Part shown: piece after piece, positions 9,025-20,497 of the stretch | Numbering within the stretch: position 1 is the stretch's first letter | How the letters are laid out: each line of letters begins with the position of its first letter | Source of the DNA: an uncultured Raoultella sp. | GTDB lineage: Bacteria > Pseudomonadota > Gammaproteobacteria > Enterobacterales > Enterobacteriaceae | Assembly: GCA_900759445.1 (NCBI GenBank) | Contig: CAAEVH010000010.1 | Span: 71,337 to 135,336 of the forward strand | Direction: 5' to 3' | Length of the DNA stretch: 64,000 nucleotides | Translations under genes and position numbers: made by a program | The notes under the pieces: model-generated | Database searches by the model: none | The model's input: only the letters and a program-made list of their open reading frames with translations | What the model was told of the DNA's origin: nothing

Positions 9025-11258
9025 AGCGTTGGCTCGGTTGGCGGCAGCGGTTCGCTTGCTGCCGACGCAGGGCCATTCACCGGTGCAGGCAAAACCTGAT
9101 ACGTCTGTACCGGCGCGCGTACGTTGGCCAGATCGAAGTATTTCTTCACCTGGCTGTCGAGCGCGAAACGTACCGTCCACTGTTTCAGCGGTAATGTGGT
9201 AAATGAGACCCGTAGCGTGAAGGCCGTATTGGTTAACCCCACAATCCCGGCAAACGACGGCTCGCCAATAATCAGCCCGCGAATATCGTCCTGTTCCATC
9301 ACTGCAGCCACAGCGTCTTTCAACGCCTGATTCGCTTTATCCGCATCCCCATGGCGGTCTACGTCGTAATTGGCGACGACCGATCCAATCCCGCGCACAA
9401 AGTTGGCGAAGGTCGTTATCGATGACCAGGGAATGATATGGTACGCCCCGGTGTCCTGACGGACGCCCACAGAGCGGATGGACATCCGTTCAACCGTACC
9501 GGTGAGTGGACCGATAGTCACCAGGTCACCTGTGTTCATGCCATTTTCGAACTGAATAAAGATCCCGGTAATAATATCTTTTACCAGCGTTTGCGAGCCG
9601 AAAGAGATAGCCAGCCCCAGCGCCCCGGCCCCGGCCAGTAAGGGCGCGATATTGACGCCAATTTCGGATAGCACAATCATGATGGTGATCGTGCTGATGA
9701 TCACCGCCAGCGCGTTGCGAAACAGCGTCAGCAGGGTGCGGGTACGGGCGCTGGGGAGCGGGCGGCCGTGAATATCGGAAGCCAGACGATTTTCAATCAG
9801 GCTGGCAAGGATCGTCCAGCCGATGGCGGAGAAGAATAAAATCAGCGCGATACGGATCAGGATATCCACCGTTTTTTCTCCTGCGCCGTAATGCAGCCAG
9901 TTCCAGAAGTCGAACAATCCCCAGGCATTCAGTAGCAGCATTACCGCGACGCACACCGTCAGGATCCTGGCCACGCTTAACGCCGTCGACAGCCAGCCAT
10001 TCAACCGTTTTTGTAATTCCGGATAGCTGCGCTGGGTGTGTGGCGAAAGGGTAATGGTCTTGGCTATCCAGCGGGAAAGCATACCGGAAACAAAAGCGGC
10101 GATCCCAATGATCACCAGACTGCGCAGCGTAGCGCCCATCATGAATTTCAGGCTGTTGCCCGGATCAAACAGCGAGAAGAAAAACAGCACAATGAAGTAG
10201 GCGCTGGCCAGCCAATGCCATACCAGTGCAAAGGCGCGGATAAACAGGCTGAAAAACGCTAATGATCTTTCCGCCAGATTCAGCAAATGCTGCGTTATCT
10301 CTTTCTTGTTTCTGAAAATCAGGTACAGCGCCCATAGCGTGATACACAGCATGATGATGACGTTTGCCATCGCACCGACCTGCACGTTGACCTGATTCGA
10401 GATAATGGGCACGGCAACGATAAGTCCGTATCCAATCAGGCTGCTCAATGAACTTAAACGGCGATTCCAGTAGCGCGCACTGGCATCCTGAATGTTAAAC
10501 GGGCGCAGTTCGGCCACCGTTGGGCAAAATATCAGGCGCAGAACGGCTTTGAAGAACTCAATCAGCGCAAAGGCATTGAGAAACAGACTTTGCTGAAAGG
10601 CGATAGTGCGGCTACCGGCGTTCATTCTGTCGCTCAGTATCTGCCCGACAAACAAAGTCAGCGCCAGCAGAAGCAAATCGATAATGAATGCGCCGATGAT
10701 CATCGCCGGAAGCTGGAGCCAGTTGCTGCGTTCGCGGTTTTTCCGTCGTGCCCATTGCCCCATTTTGCGATACAGCGGTAGCGCGCACAGGCGAAGCAGC
10801 CAGAAAAAACCGAACACTGACGCCGCCAGCATTAAAAAATGGGTCAGGGCATTGGTGAACGTTTGCGGGTTGAAGGTTTTGTGTGGTGCATCGGTAATAT
10901 TGCGGTAAAGCTGAGCAAAGCGGCTGGAGAGCGCCTCACCGTAGTGGCGGGTGACATCCGTGACGTTTTCCAGCACCGTTTTTTCTTCCGTTAACGTGGG
11001 CGGAACAATGGTTGGCACCGGCTCGGCAGGGGGCGCTGTCGCCACTTTGCGTAACTGACCGATCAGTTCCTGGCGCGAGGCGTCATTTTCCAGCACATCA
11101 GCCAGTGCGCCGTAGGCCGCTTTCTTCTGTTCAACATCCGGCTCTTTCGTCGGCGCGGTTTGCGCGTTGGTTGACGTTGTCGTAGTGACGCCAGGTATCG
11201 TCACCGCCTGAGTCGGGAGACTCACCAGACAAACAAAGATGAACAGGATCCAGCGCAT
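9021..11258 (-). CDS. ybiO: MscS-family mechanosensitive channel YbiO
   Basis: This 745-residue inner-membrane protein is a large MscS homologue (MscM-type conductance in E. coli). A signal peptide ([18 protein letters not shown]) is followed by a periplasmic linker rich in Thr and Pro. Many membrane helices come next, and then the MscS core around residues 520-600 with the pore helix [19 protein letters not shown]. The cytoplasmic domain lies after it. The ATG at 11258 follows GGGAGGAG; the ATG four codons upstream overlaps that site and is less likely. The C-terminus is proline-rich and ends four bases into rlmF. Confidence 0.94.
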   Translation of the reverse strand: MRWILFIFVCLVSLPTQAVTIPGVTTTTSTNAQTAPTKEPDVEQKKAAYGALADVLENDASRQELIGQLRKVATAPPAEPVPTIVPPTLTEEKTVLENVTDVTRHYGEALSSRFAQLYRNITDAPHKTFNPQTFTNALTHFLMLAASVFGFFWLLRLCALPLYRKMGQWARRKNRERSNWLQLPAMIIGAFIIDLLLLALTLFVGQILSDRMNAGSRTIAFQQSLFLNAFALIEFFKAVLRLIFCPTVAELRPFNIQDASARYWNRRLSSLSSLIGYGLIVAVPIISNQVNVQVGAMANVIIMLCITLWALYLIFRNKKEITQHLLNLAERSLAFFSLFIRAFALVWHWLASAYFIVLFFFSLFDPGNSLKFMMGATLRSLVIIGIAAFVSGMLSRWIAKTITLSPHTQRSYPELQKRLNGWLSTALSVARILTVCVAVMLLLNAWGLFDFWNWLHYGAGEKTVDILIRIALILFFSAIGWTILASLIENRLASDIHGRPLPSARTRTLLTLFRNALAVIISTITIMIVLSEIGVNIAPLLAGAGALGLAISFGSQTLVKDIITGIFIQFENGMNTGDLVTIGPLTGTVERMSIRSVGVRQDTGAYHIIPWSSITTFANFVRGIGSVVANYDVDRHGDADKANQALKDAVAAVMEQDDIRGLIIGEPSFAGIVGLTNTAFTLRVSFTTLPLKQWTVRFALDSQVKKYFDLANVRAPVQTYQVLPAPVNGPASAASEPLPPTEPTL

Positions 11259-11341
11259 GACTCCTCCCATGAGAAAATAAATTCAAAAGGATAAGTATAG
11301 ATGTCAGGGCGGGGGAGAAATGAAATGAGAGGATTCTGGTG

Positions 11342-11368
11342 AAAAACCTCCCTTCAGGCGAAGGGAGG
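11342..11368 (-). terminator. Intrinsic terminator of the glnHPQ operon
   Basis: A perfect 9-bp stem, CCTCCCTTC (11347-11355) with GAAGGGAGG (11360-11368), is followed on the minus strand by five T residues. It lies directly after the glnQ stop. Confidence 0.85.
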
Positions 11369-11376
11369 GAGAGCTA

Positions 11377-12099
11377 TCAGGAAACGTGCTGCAAGAATTC
11401 CTGTAAACGTTGGCTGGGCGGATTTTCAATCAGGGCCTGCGGATTACCGTCTTCGGCAATACGTCCCTTATCAATGAAAATCAGGCGTGAAGCCACTTTT
11501 TCGGCAAAGCCGATTTCGTGGGTCACAATCACCATGGTCATCCCTTCCTCCGCCAGATCCTGCATAACTTTCAGAACTTCGTGGCGCAGTTCCGGGTCCA
11601 GCGCTGAGGTTGGCTCATCAAACAGCATCATTTTCGGCTTCACCGCCAGCGCTCGGGCGATCGCCACACGCTGCTGTTGACCGCCAGACAGTTCAGAAGG
11701 GTAGTGATGCGCACGCTCGGCCAGACCTACTTTCGCCAGCAGCTCTTTAGCCAGTTTCTCGGCCTGTTCTTTATTCGCCCCGCGTACGCGCTGCGGTCCG
11801 AACATGACGTTTTCCAGCGCCGTCAGATGCGGGAACAGGTAGAACTGCTGAAACACCATCCCGGCTTCCTGGCGGATTAACCGCTCGTCTACCTTTGGAT
11901 CGTTTACCTTCAGACCGTCGACGATCAGATCGCCAGAGGTTATCTCTTCCAGTTTGTTAATGCAGCGCAGCAGGGTTGATTTACCGGACCCGGATGGCCC
12001 GATAATTACCACCACTTCGCCCTGCTGAATGTTCAGGTCAATATTGTGCAGCACCTGGGTTGGGCCAAAGTGCTTAGAAACGTTTTTAAATTCAATCAC
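11377..12099 (-). CDS. glnQ: Glutamine ABC transporter ATP-binding protein GlnQ
   Basis: This 240-residue ATPase of the polar amino acid uptake family energises high-affinity L-glutamine import. It has the Walker [10 protein letters not shown] (about residues 34-42), the signature LSGGQQQR, the Walker B MMLFDEP and the switch His in VIVTHEIGF. It is the last gene of glnH-glnP-glnQ; its ATG overlaps the glnP stop by four bases, showing translational coupling. The length matches E. coli exactly. Confidence 0.98.
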   Translation of the reverse strand: MIEFKNVSKHFGPTQVLHNIDLNIQQGEVVVIIGPSGSGKSTLLRCINKLEEITSGDLIVDGLKVNDPKVDERLIRQEAGMVFQQFYLFPHLTALENVMFGPQRVRGANKEQAEKLAKELLAKVGLAERAHHYPSELSGGQQQRVAIARALAVKPKMMLFDEPTSALDPELRHEVLKVMQDLAEEGMTMVIVTHEIGFAEKVASRLIFIDKGRIAEDGNPQALIENPPSQRLQEFLQHVS

Positions 12100-12755
12100 A
12101 GGATTTTCATCCTTCTTTCCAGACGACGCAGAATGAAGCTCAGCACCAGCGTAATGATCAGATAGAACACCGCAACGGCGCTCCAGATTTCCAGTGCGCG
12201 GAAGTTACCGGCAATGATTTCCTGGCCCTGACGGGTCAGTTCAGCGACGCCAATGACAATAAACAGCGAGGTATCTTTAATGCTGATGATCCACTGGTTG
12301 CCCAGCGGTGGCAGCATACGACGCAGCGCGAGAGGTAAAATAACGTGGCGGATAGTCTCTGTACGTGAAAGCCCAAGCGCCAGTCCGGCTTCACTGAATC
12401 CTTTATGGATTGAGAGCACCGCGCCGCGGGTGATTTCCGCAATATAGGCGCCGGAGTTGATCATGATGGTGACAACGGCGGCGCTAAAGGGATCAATGCG
12501 TAAATCGTTAAATGCCATTGGCAGGGCAAAGTAAATAAACATCACCTGCACAACGATTGGCGTACCGCGAATGACTTCGATAAACACCAGCGCTACGTGG
12601 TTGGCTATCCAACCGCCGAAAGTACGCGCAAACCCTGCTGCAAGCCCGATTATCAGACCGCCTGCCAGACCGAGGACCGAGATCCACAGGGTCATTTTGG
12701 CGCCTTCAATCAAAAGCGGGATGGCGGGCCAGATGGCACTCCAGTCAAACTGCAT
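12096..12755 (-). CDS. glnP: Glutamine ABC transporter permease GlnP
   Basis: This 219-residue inner-membrane permease has about five transmembrane helices and the EAA loop ([20 protein letters not shown]) that docks the GlnQ ATPase. It is 107 bases downstream of glnH, with a REP-like hairpin in the gap that should lower permease expression relative to the binding protein. It overlaps glnQ by four bases. Confidence 0.98.
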   Translation of the reverse strand: MQFDWSAIWPAIPLLIEGAKMTLWISVLGLAGGLIIGLAAGFARTFGGWIANHVALVFIEVIRGTPIVVQVMFIYFALPMAFNDLRIDPFSAAVVTIMINSGAYIAEITRGAVLSIHKGFSEAGLALGLSRTETIRHVILPLALRRMLPPLGNQWIISIKDTSLFIVIGVAELTRQGQEIIAGNFRALEIWSAVAVFYLIITLVLSFILRRLERRMKIL

Positions 12756-12819
12756 ATTTCGTTCCTGTTACCGTGGTGAGAAAAGTAATGAGCCATAACG
12801 CGATGACTCAAAATTGCAG

Positions 12820-12845
12820 GCCCGGCGGCGCTGGCGCTACCGGGC
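12820..12845. repeat. REP-like palindrome between glnH and glnP
   Basis: GCCCGG at 12820-12825 and CCGGGC at 12840-12845 frame an inner GGCGGCGCTGGCGCTA, which is REP/BIME character. Its position after the binding-protein gene fits a role in protecting the glnH part of the mRNA. Confidence 0.7.
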
Positions 12846-12862
12846 GTTACAGAACGTTCTTG

Positions 12863-13696
<834 letters not shown>

Positions 13697-13752
13697 TTAA
13701 CAAGAGGGTGTCTCGTTTCTCTGCACAATAAGTAGGGCAAAGTGGGTAATCT

Positions 13753-13780
13753 GCACTGTTTTGGGGCACTCATTTGGTGC
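13753..13780 (-). promoter_or_regulatory. Two overlapping NtrC (GlnG) binding sites
   Basis: GCACTCATTTGGTGC (13766-13780) matches the NtrC core GCAC-N6-GGTGC exactly. GCACTGTTTTGGGGC (13753-13767) matches with one change. They are about 75-115 bases upstream of the sigma-54 promoter, the usual enhancer distance. Confidence 0.72.
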
Positions 13781-13925
13781 GTACCTGACACAGTGCAAAC
13801 GGTATGACTATTTAGCGTAAAAATTGTTGATAAAACAATCTTTCGTTAACGATTGTGTGAAGTGATTATTACAAATAATTTACTTTGGAGTGGCGAACGA
13901 TCAATGTAATGCACCATAGATGTGC

Positions 13926-13949
13926 AAAACCCCCGCCAGGGCGAGGGTT
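13926..13949 (-). terminator. Intrinsic terminator of dps
   Basis: On the minus strand CCCTCGCC pairs with GGCGGGGG around a 2-4 base loop and runs into TTTT. It lies 25 bases after the dps stop. The remaining 13781-13925 holds AT-rich glnH upstream sequence with no gene that I can recognise. Confidence 0.8.
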
Positions 13950-13974
13950 ATATAGGTAATTCTTATGTCTGCTG

Positions 13975-14738
<764 letters not shown>

Positions 14739-14775
14739 AATATTCTGCATGATTATGCAAACCATGCAGAATATT
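14739..14775. repeat. Perfect 13-bp inverted repeat after rhtA
   Basis: AATATTCTGCATG at 14739-14751 is repeated in inverse as CATGCAGAATATT at 14763-14775 around an 11-base loop. It lies 6 bases beyond the rhtA stop. It has no T run on either strand, so it is not a classic intrinsic terminator. Confidence 0.8.
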
Positions 14776-14781
14776 AAGTGG

Positions 14782-15669
14782 TTAATTCACGTCCACTTGC
14801 TTAATTTGTGGTTCTTTGCGAATAGTGAGCGTCGAACCCATTGATGCAACAATAATGGCGCCCAGAGCGAGCGTCTGGACAAGCGTCAGCGTTTCACCGA
14901 GGAAGATCATTCCTGAAACCGCAGCCAGTGCAGGTTCCATACTCATCAGAGTACCAAAAGTGCGTGTTGGCAGCCGCGTCAACGCAATCATCTCCAGCGA
15001 GTAGGGAAGCGCAGTGGAGAGGACCGCAATGGCCAGGCCTAACGGCAGAATGGACCAGTGCCACAAGGCATCCCCGGCCTGGAGCGCGCCGATGGGTACA
15101 AAAATCAGCGCCGCAATTAATGACCCTACCGCAACGGTCGCCGGACCATGTTCCGCGCCGGCACGCTGCCCGGTAAGAATATAGATTGCCCAGCAGGCGC
15201 CAGCGCCCAGCGCCAGCGCAGCACCGGTTAAATCCACGTGAGAAACGTCCTGACCTAACGGCAGCAGGAACCAAAGCCCGAGTACAGCCAGTGCAACCCA
15301 AATGAAATCCACCGGACGTCGGGATGAAAACAGCGCTACCGCGAGCGGGCCGGTGAACTCCAGCGCTACGGCAATTCCCAGTGGGACGGTCTGGATTGAC
15401 AGATAGAAGAGATAGTTCATCCCGCCCAGAGACAGACCATAAAACAGCAGCGGCAGGCGTTGTTCTTTGGCGAATCGCAAACGCCAGGGTTTAAAGAAGG
15501 CAATAAGGATGAGGGTGCCCAGCGCAAGGCGCAATGCGGTAACGCCCGGCGCACCGACGAGTGGGAATAGCGATTTTGCCAGAGATGCTCCGCTTTGAAT
15601 GGAGGACATAGCAATAAGCAAAACCAAAATAGGCAACCAGACTGGCGCTTTACGTGACGACCCCGGCAT
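14782..15669 (-). CDS. rhtA: Threonine/homoserine exporter RhtA
   Basis: This 295-residue inner-membrane exporter of the EamA/DMT family has ten predicted helices in two repeats. It exports threonine and homoserine, and in E. coli also other amino acids and analogues. I chose the ATG at 15669 (MPGSSRKAPVW) for its CAGGAGAAAG ribosome-binding site and agreement with E. coli. The frame extends 12 codons further without support. A tight inverted repeat follows the stop. Confidence 0.96.
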   Translation of the reverse strand: MPGSSRKAPVWLPILVLLIAMSSIQSGASLAKSLFPLVGAPGVTALRLALGTLILIAFFKPWRLRFAKEQRLPLLFYGLSLGGMNYLFYLSIQTVPLGIAVALEFTGPLAVALFSSRRPVDFIWVALAVLGLWFLLPLGQDVSHVDLTGAALALGAGACWAIYILTGQRAGAEHGPATVAVGSLIAALIFVPIGALQAGDALWHWSILPLGLAIAVLSTALPYSLEMIALTRLPTRTFGTLMSMEPALAAVSGMIFLGETLTLVQTLALGAIIVASMGSTLTIRKEPQIKQVDVN

Positions 15670-16080
15670 CCTTTCTCCTGTCAAATGATAATTACACGCC
15701 TTCATCTGCGTGACGTTGCAAATTTGCTACGACACGGATGACGTGATGTATAGAAAAGTAAAACAGCGAGTGTAATGGAAATACGCACCGCTGGTTGAGT
15801 ATTCGTTGAAAAAAAAATTGCTCAGTTCCGTACAATGGCATGAAAGTGATGGATTAATAATCTGTGTGATTAGGAATATTCTGGATGAATGTGCCATATT
15901 GTGCGCGCAATAATGGCATTTTAGGTTAGAAAAGTGATGTTAATTGAAAGAGATAGCGGGTTTCTGAAACGTTCTGTTACATGAAAGACCCCGTTAGACA
16001 TCGCGAATCGCAAAGAGTTTCCCATCAATTTTTGGTATATTTAAAACTTAGGATTTACTTGAAGCACATTTGAGGTGGTT
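15670..16080. other. rhtA-ompX divergent control region
   Basis: These 411 non-coding, AT-rich bases contain the divergent rhtA and ompX promoters. The ompX leader ends TTTGAGGTGGTT just before the ATG. In E. coli and Salmonella this ribosome-binding site is the target of the sRNA CyaR, and the pairing region looks intact. I see no small RNA gene or repeat. Confidence 0.5.
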
Positions 16081-16596
16081 ATGAAAAAAATTGCATGTCT
16101 TTCAGCACTGGCCGCTGTTCTGGCTTTCTCCGCAGGTACTGCTGTAGCTGCGACTTCTACCGTTACCGGTGGTTACGCTCAGAGCGATGCTCAGGGCGCA
16201 GCGAACAAAATGAACGGTTTTAACCTGAAGTATCGCTACGAGCAGGACAGCAACCCGCTGGGTGTTATCGGTTCCTTCACTTACACTGAAAAAGATCGTA
16301 CCGATGCGTCTGGCGACTACAACAAAACCCAGTACTACGGCATCACTGCTGGCCCGGCTTACCGTCTGAACGACTGGGCAAGCATCTACGGTGTAGTGGG
16401 TGTTGGCTACGGTAAATTCCAGAACGCAGCATCCCCGGCTGATAACCACACCACCAGTGACTACGGTTTCTCTTACGGTGCTGGTCTGCAGTTCAACCCG
16501 ATCGAAAACGTTGCTCTGGACTTCTCCTACGAGCAGAGCCGTATTCGTAGCGTTGACGTTGGCACCTGGATCGCTGGCGTGGGTTACCGCTTCTAA
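16081..16596 (+). CDS. ompX: Outer membrane protein OmpX
   Basis: This 171-residue, eight-stranded outer-membrane barrel of the Ail/Lom family has a signal peptide (MKKIACLSALAAVLAFSAGTAVA), mature start ATSTVTGGYAQSD and terminal aromatic motif IAGVGYRF. Loops between strands are Lys/Asp/Gly-rich (EKDRTDASGDY). It affects surface hydrophobicity and adhesion and is controlled post-transcriptionally by CyaR in related species. I prefer the ATG at 16081, preceded by GAGGTGG, to the start two codons upstream. A bidirectional terminator follows. Confidence 0.98.
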   Translation: MKKIACLSALAAVLAFSAGTAVAATSTVTGGYAQSDAQGAANKMNGFNLKYRYEQDSNPLGVIGSFTYTEKDRTDASGDYNKTQYYGITAGPAYRLNDWASIYGVVGVGYGKFQNAASPADNHTTSDYGFSYGAGLQFNPIENVALDFSYEQSRIRSVDVGTWIAGVGYRF

Positions 16597-16611
16597 TCAC
16601 TTCGGTGATAC

Positions 16612-16643
16612 AAAAAATCCGCCTCTCGGGGCGGATTTTTTTT
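16612..16643. terminator. Bidirectional terminator between ompX and opgE
   Basis: ATCCGCC (16617-16623) pairs with GGCGGAT (16630-16636) around TCTCGG. The stem is followed by eight T residues on the plus strand and preceded by six A residues, so it can stop both ompX and the convergent opgE. Confidence 0.88.
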
Positions 16644-16659
16644 GTGTGCAATTCAGAGA

Positions 16660-18246
16660 TTAACGAGATTTGGTCTCAAAGATGTCGGTACCCAGATGGT
16701 TGTAGTCCACCTTCTGCAATTTGAAGTTGGTGATGTACACCGGGCCAGCCTTTTTCTCTGAAATAAAGCGATAGCTGTTGGTGATTTCCTTCGCGCTTAT
16801 CCCCGTCCACTGCGAGAAAAAGCTGAGGAAATCATTGGCGGAGCGACGGGCTTTAATCACCCGGTGCGCTTTATCATCGCTCGACAGCACCATAAATGGT
16901 ACCTGGAAATTCTGCTGGAACTGATCGTCATGCGCCAGGTACTGCACCTCTTTCCCCCGCTCTTTAAACGCGAGGCCATGATCGGAGAAATAGACCATTG
17001 AGAAACTGTTACCGCTGTTACGTAACTGATCGTAAAGCTGGCGCAGCAGGTCATCCGTCTGCGTCATGGTGTACAGATAGCAAGATGTCTCTTTTGACTG
17101 GACGAAAGTCTCGTATTTACCCTGCGTACGGTCGCAGGCCTGCGGATGCGAGCCCATTAAATGCAGCACGATAAGCTGTGGCTGAGTGCGCTCGGTTGCC
17201 AGCACCTGGGCGGTCATCTTCAACAGCGCTTCATCACGGGTATTTTTATCCGCTTCGAAATCACCGCTTTTGAGGAACTGAACTTCATCAGCTCGCTTCG
17301 CAATGCTGGCGATTGCCGTATCGTATTCACCAATCTGTCCCTGATTGGAGAACCACCACGTCTGGAATCCCGCGCGGTTGGCCAGAGTGACAAAGTTATC
17401 CTGGAACTGGGGTTTATTGTCGACCACCCGATTCAGCGTCAGGCCGAGTGATTTTTGTGTCGAACCGCTTGCCGCGATGTAATCCGCGAAGATGTAGCCG
17501 TTAACGGAACTGGCAAACGGCGTGTTATCCCAGTGACCACCAAAAGCGCCTAACGCATCGCGGCGGGCGCTTTCGCCGATGACCACCACGTAGGTATGAT
17601 ACTTCGGCTTCACGGCGGTTACCGTCCAGCTGTCTTTCACGCTCGCCAGCTTCGCCATACGCTCTTGTTCGTCGAGCACTTCGTTGTTATTAACGATAAC
17701 GTCCTTGGCAAAGCGGAAAACCGGATAGCCAGTGTCTTTCAGCTTGAACACGCCGCCCCAGGCCAGGTTTTGCACCGGGGTCACAAAGAACGCGACAACG
17801 CTGAACAGCAAACAAATGCTGTCGAACTTATTCCAGCTACGCTGCTGCACCTCTTTTTTACGGCATACGGCGATAACACCGAGGGCGAAAATAAACACCC
17901 CAACCAGATAACTGTACCAGGGGAAGATGGTCAGAATTTCAGTAGACTCTTCCATATTGGTTGAGTGCAGCGCCAGCAAGGTATTGAAGTTCGGCGAACC
18001 GTAAGCCTGGCCAAACGGGAAGTACATTGCCGCTATCAGCGAGCAAATGCCAATCAGCACTTTCTGCGCACGCGGCGCGCTGCGCCACAGCAGCATCAAT
18101 ATACAGGTGAAAGCAACGCTATAGAGCAGGCTAAGCGGATAGCCCAGCGCAAGGTTGATCAGCAGAGACTGTAAGAAATAGAGGCCAGTCCACGGACTAA
18201 TCGCCCGGCTACGAGCAATGATTGAATCTTTGAGGGTTAAATTCAT
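16660..18246 (-). CDS. opgE: Phosphoethanolamine transferase OpgE
   Basis: This 528-residue inner-membrane enzyme transfers phosphoethanolamine from phosphatidylethanolamine to osmoregulated periplasmic glucans. Four to five N-terminal helices (residues 20-165) anchor a periplasmic sulfatase/alkaline-phosphatase-fold domain. VVVIGESARRDALGAFG near 230 is the metal site segment with the acidic residue, ASGSTQKSLGLTLN carries the nucleophilic threonine region, and YFSDHGLAFKERG is the C-terminal metal site. It is related to the Eptα/MCR group but is the glucan enzyme by its overall match to E. coli YbiP. It converges on ompX. Confidence 0.95.
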   Translation of the reverse strand: MNLTLKDSIIARSRAISPWTGLYFLQSLLINLALGYPLSLLYSVAFTCILMLLWRSAPRAQKVLIGICSLIAAMYFPFGQAYGSPNFNTLLALHSTNMEESTEILTIFPWYSYLVGVFIFALGVIAVCRKKEVQQRSWNKFDSICLLFSVVAFFVTPVQNLAWGGVFKLKDTGYPVFRFAKDVIVNNNEVLDEQERMAKLASVKDSWTVTAVKPKYHTYVVVIGESARRDALGAFGGHWDNTPFASSVNGYIFADYIAASGSTQKSLGLTLNRVVDNKPQFQDNFVTLANRAGFQTWWFSNQGQIGEYDTAIASIAKRADEVQFLKSGDFEADKNTRDEALLKMTAQVLATERTQPQLIVLHLMGSHPQACDRTQGKYETFVQSKETSCYLYTMTQTDDLLRQLYDQLRNSGNSFSMVYFSDHGLAFKERGKEVQYLAHDDQFQQNFQVPFMVLSSDDKAHRVIKARRSANDFLSFFSQWTGISAKEITNSYRFISEKKAGPVYITNFKLQKVDYNHLGTDIFETKSR

Positions 18247-18501
18247 ATGCCACTGTTACAAAAACGCCATGTGCTTACCCTGGCGCTAAGGGTCATTGCC
18301 TGCCTGAGAGAGCGAGAAGGGGGATAGGGTCCGCATCCGCGAGCCGCAATATATGCAGGGCTGCGAAAAGATAGAGTGTGTGCAAGAGAAGGTCAACTAC
18401 TACTAAGAAATTGTTTTGCGAGGGGCGTGGCAAAACTGACAAAAAGAAGGGTTATTGGCACGAAAACGATCACCGTATCCGAGTTACGGCAGGAAAATGG
18501 A

Positions 18502-18521
18502 GCGGCGTGCCGCGACGCCGC
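18502..18521 (-). terminator. Hairpin downstream of mntS
   Basis: GCGGCGT (18502-18508) and ACGCCGC (18515-18521) form a perfect GC-rich stem directly after the mntS stop. On the minus strand a short TTTT follows, after a few bases. It could end the mntS message, or be a stability element within the longer RybA transcript known in E. coli. Confidence 0.6.
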
Positions 18522-18522
18522 A

Positions 18523-18651
18523 TTATTTATCTGCCGGTTTATCCTGCTCTGGTTTGCTGTTAATCATGTCGCACAGCATAGAGATCAGCATTAACCGTAC
18601 TTTAAAGGGAGAGTGGCTAAACACGCGTATACACCTCTTAAATTCATTCAT
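18523..18651 (-). CDS. mntS: Small manganese-responsive protein MntS
   Basis: This 42-residue protein is too short for ordinary gene calling. The translation begins MNEFKRCIRVFSHSPFKVRL and ends EQDKPADK, almost identical to E. coli MntS. MntS raises the available Mn pool under Mn limitation and inhibits the exporter MntP. It is preceded by AGGAGGTTTAT, a strong ribosome-binding site. A palindromic MntR box lies 60 bases upstream and mntR is divergent next to it. The E. coli sRNA RybA overlaps this gene. Confidence 0.93.
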   Translation of the reverse strand: MNEFKRCIRVFSHSPFKVRLMLISMLCDMINSKPEQDKPADK

Positions 18652-18710
18652 ATAAACCTCCTGACTTCACGATCCCATCAGTCCTTGAGGGATGTCTTTA
18701 TTATATACAG

Positions 18711-18728
18711 ATATAGCACAGGCTATAT
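18711..18728 (-). promoter_or_regulatory. MntR box controlling mntS
   Basis: ATATAGCACAGGCTATAT is a near-perfect palindrome of the MntR type (ATAGC-N4-GCTAT). It lies 60 bases upstream of mntS and about 110 bases upstream of mntR. The neighbouring TATTATATAGCTATTGC continues a degenerate half. Mn-MntR should repress mntS here. Confidence 0.8.
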
Positions 18729-18837
18729 TATATAGCTATTGCTAAAACGTTAATTTTTTGTGCCCACGCAACTCTGGTTTACAATGAGCGTTCTCTAATC
18801 AGATGCCGTTAACGCGTCACAGTAACGAGGAAGCAGA

Positions 18838-19311
18838 ATGAGTCGTCGTGCAGGTATGCCAACAACAAAAAAAGTGACGCAATTGGTGAATGTCGAAGAA
18901 CACGTTGAAGGATTTCGTCAGGTCCGGGAGGCACATCGCCGTGAGCTGATTGATGACTACGTAGAGCTGATTTCCGATCTCATTATTGAGGTGGGTGAAG
19001 CGCGCCAGGTCGATATGGCCGCACGGCTTGGGGTTTCCCAGCCGACGGTTGCTAAAATGCTTAAGCGTCTTGCTTCAGTTGGGTTGATTGAAATGATCCC
19101 CTGGCGGGGCGTTTTTTTAACCGCAGAAGGTGAACGACTGGCTCAGGAGAGTCGGGAGCGTCACCAGATTGTGGAGAACTTCCTGCTGATGTTAGGTATC
19201 AGCCCGGAAATTGCCCGTCGCGACGCGGAGGGAATGGAGCATCACGTCAGTAAGGAAACGCTGGAGGCTTTTAGCCGGTTTACGCAACAGCAAGGCACAG
19301 GCTCTGAATGA
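18838..19311 (+). CDS. mntR: Manganese transport regulator MntR
   Basis: This 157-residue DtxR-family regulator uses Mn(II) as corepressor and controls mntH, mntP and mntS. A winged helix lies near residues 40-95 ([20 protein letters not shown] is the recognition region). A dimerisation/metal domain follows with the [12 protein letters not shown] segment and [15 protein letters not shown] carrying the metal-binding Glu and His. The last codon overlaps the ybiR start by four bases, so it is coupled to that transporter gene. Confidence 0.97.
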   Translation: MSRRAGMPTTKKVTQLVNVEEHVEGFRQVREAHRRELIDDYVELISDLIIEVGEARQVDMAARLGVSQPTVAKMLKRLASVGLIEMIPWRGVFLTAEGERLAQESRERHQIVENFLLMLGISPEIARRDAEGMEHHVSKETLEAFSRFTQQQGTGSE

Positions 19312-20417
19312 GTTTTCCTTTACTACGCGCCTTACAGCGCGATCGCTTTTTTCAGCTGTTAATCATCGTCGGGGTTGTACTGAGCCTGTTCGTGCCATTT
19401 ACGCCACGGTCGTGGCCGGGGGCGATAGACTGGCACACGATTATTACACTTAGCGGCCTGATGTTACTGACCAAAGGCGTGGAGCTAAGCGGTTACTTCG
19501 ATGTGTTAGGGCGCAAGATGACCCGGCGCTTTAACACCGAACGTCAATTGGCGATATTTATGGTGCTGGCGGCAGCGCTGCTGTCGACGTTTCTGACCAA
19601 CGATGTTGCGCTGTTTATTGTTGTTCCGCTGACGATCACCCTGAAAAAATTGTGCGCCATTCCTGTAAATCGCCTGATTATCTTTGAGGCGCTGGCGGTA
19701 AACGCCGGATCGTTGCTCACGCCAATAGGTAATCCGCAAAACATTCTGATGTGGGGACGCTCCGGCTTATCGTTTACCGCGTTTACCTGGCAGATGGCGC
19801 CGCTTGCGGGGACCATGATGCTGACGCTGGTGGTGCTGTGCTGGTTCAGTTTCCCGCATAAAGCTTTGCATTATCATACCGGTACGCGCGCGCCTCACTG
19901 GCAACCGCGCCTGGTGTGGAGCTGTCTGGGGCTGTATATCATTTTCCTGGCGGCACTGGAGTTAAAACAAGAGCTGTGGGGCCTGGCGATCGTCGCGGCA
20001 GGATTCATGGTGCTGGCTCGCCGCGTGATCCTCAGCGTGGATTGGACACTACTGTTGGTGTTTATGGCGATGTTCATTGATGTGCACTTGCTGACGCAAC
20101 TCCCGGCCTTGCAGGAGATTACCCACCAGATTGGCACGCTTTCAGCGCCGGGGCTTTGGTTGACGGCCATTGGCCTGTCGCAGTTTATCAGTAATGTTCC
20201 CAGCACGATTTTGCTGCTGAACTACGTCCCGCCAACGCTGCTGCTGGCCTGGGCGGTCAATGTGGGCGGTTTTGGGTTGTTGCCGGGATCGCTGGCGAAT
20301 CTTATTGCTTTACGGATGGCAAACGATCGACGGATCTGGTGGCGTTTTCATTGGTATTCGGTGCCGATGCTGATATGGGCGGCGCTGGTAGGGTATGGTT
20401 TATTGCAGGTGATGTGA
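19308..20417 (+). CDS. ybiR: YbiR, putative ArsB/NhaD-type anion or ion transporter
   Basis: This 369-residue membrane protein has about 11 helices and belongs to the CitMHS/ArsB ion-transporter superfamily; see [12 protein letters not shown] and [14 protein letters not shown], the typical re-entrant loop motifs, and [11 protein letters not shown]. The substrate is unknown. Its ATGA overlap with mntR suggests a co-transcribed partner and invites a link to metal or oxyanion handling, but that is inference. The length is close to E. coli YbiR. Confidence 0.9.
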   Translation: MSFPLLRALQRDRFFQLLIIVGVVLSLFVPFTPRSWPGAIDWHTIITLSGLMLLTKGVELSGYFDVLGRKMTRRFNTERQLAIFMVLAAALLSTFLTNDVALFIVVPLTITLKKLCAIPVNRLIIFEALAVNAGSLLTPIGNPQNILMWGRSGLSFTAFTWQMAPLAGTMMLTLVVLCWFSFPHKALHYHTGTRAPHWQPRLVWSCLGLYIIFLAALELKQELWGLAIVAAGFMVLARRVILSVDWTLLLVFMAMFIDVHLLTQLPALQEITHQIGTLSAPGLWLTAIGLSQFISNVPSTILLLNYVPPTLLLAWAVNVGGFGLLPGSLANLIALRMANDRRIWWRFHWYSVPMLIWAALVGYGLLQVM

Positions 20418-20422
20418 GGATT

Positions 20423-20479
20423 GTGCCCGATGGGGCTGGCGCTTATCGGACCTACAGGTTAAGTAGGCCCGATAAGGCG
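20423..20479. repeat. REP/BIME-like element between ybiR and ldtB
   Basis: Imperfect palindromic units containing GCTTATCGG, CCTAC...GTAGG and CCCGATAAGGCG fill the convergent gap. The palette matches Citrobacter/E. coli BIME elements. No T run is present. Confidence 0.6.
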
Positions 20480-20497
20480 AAAGGGCAGTTTTGATGC

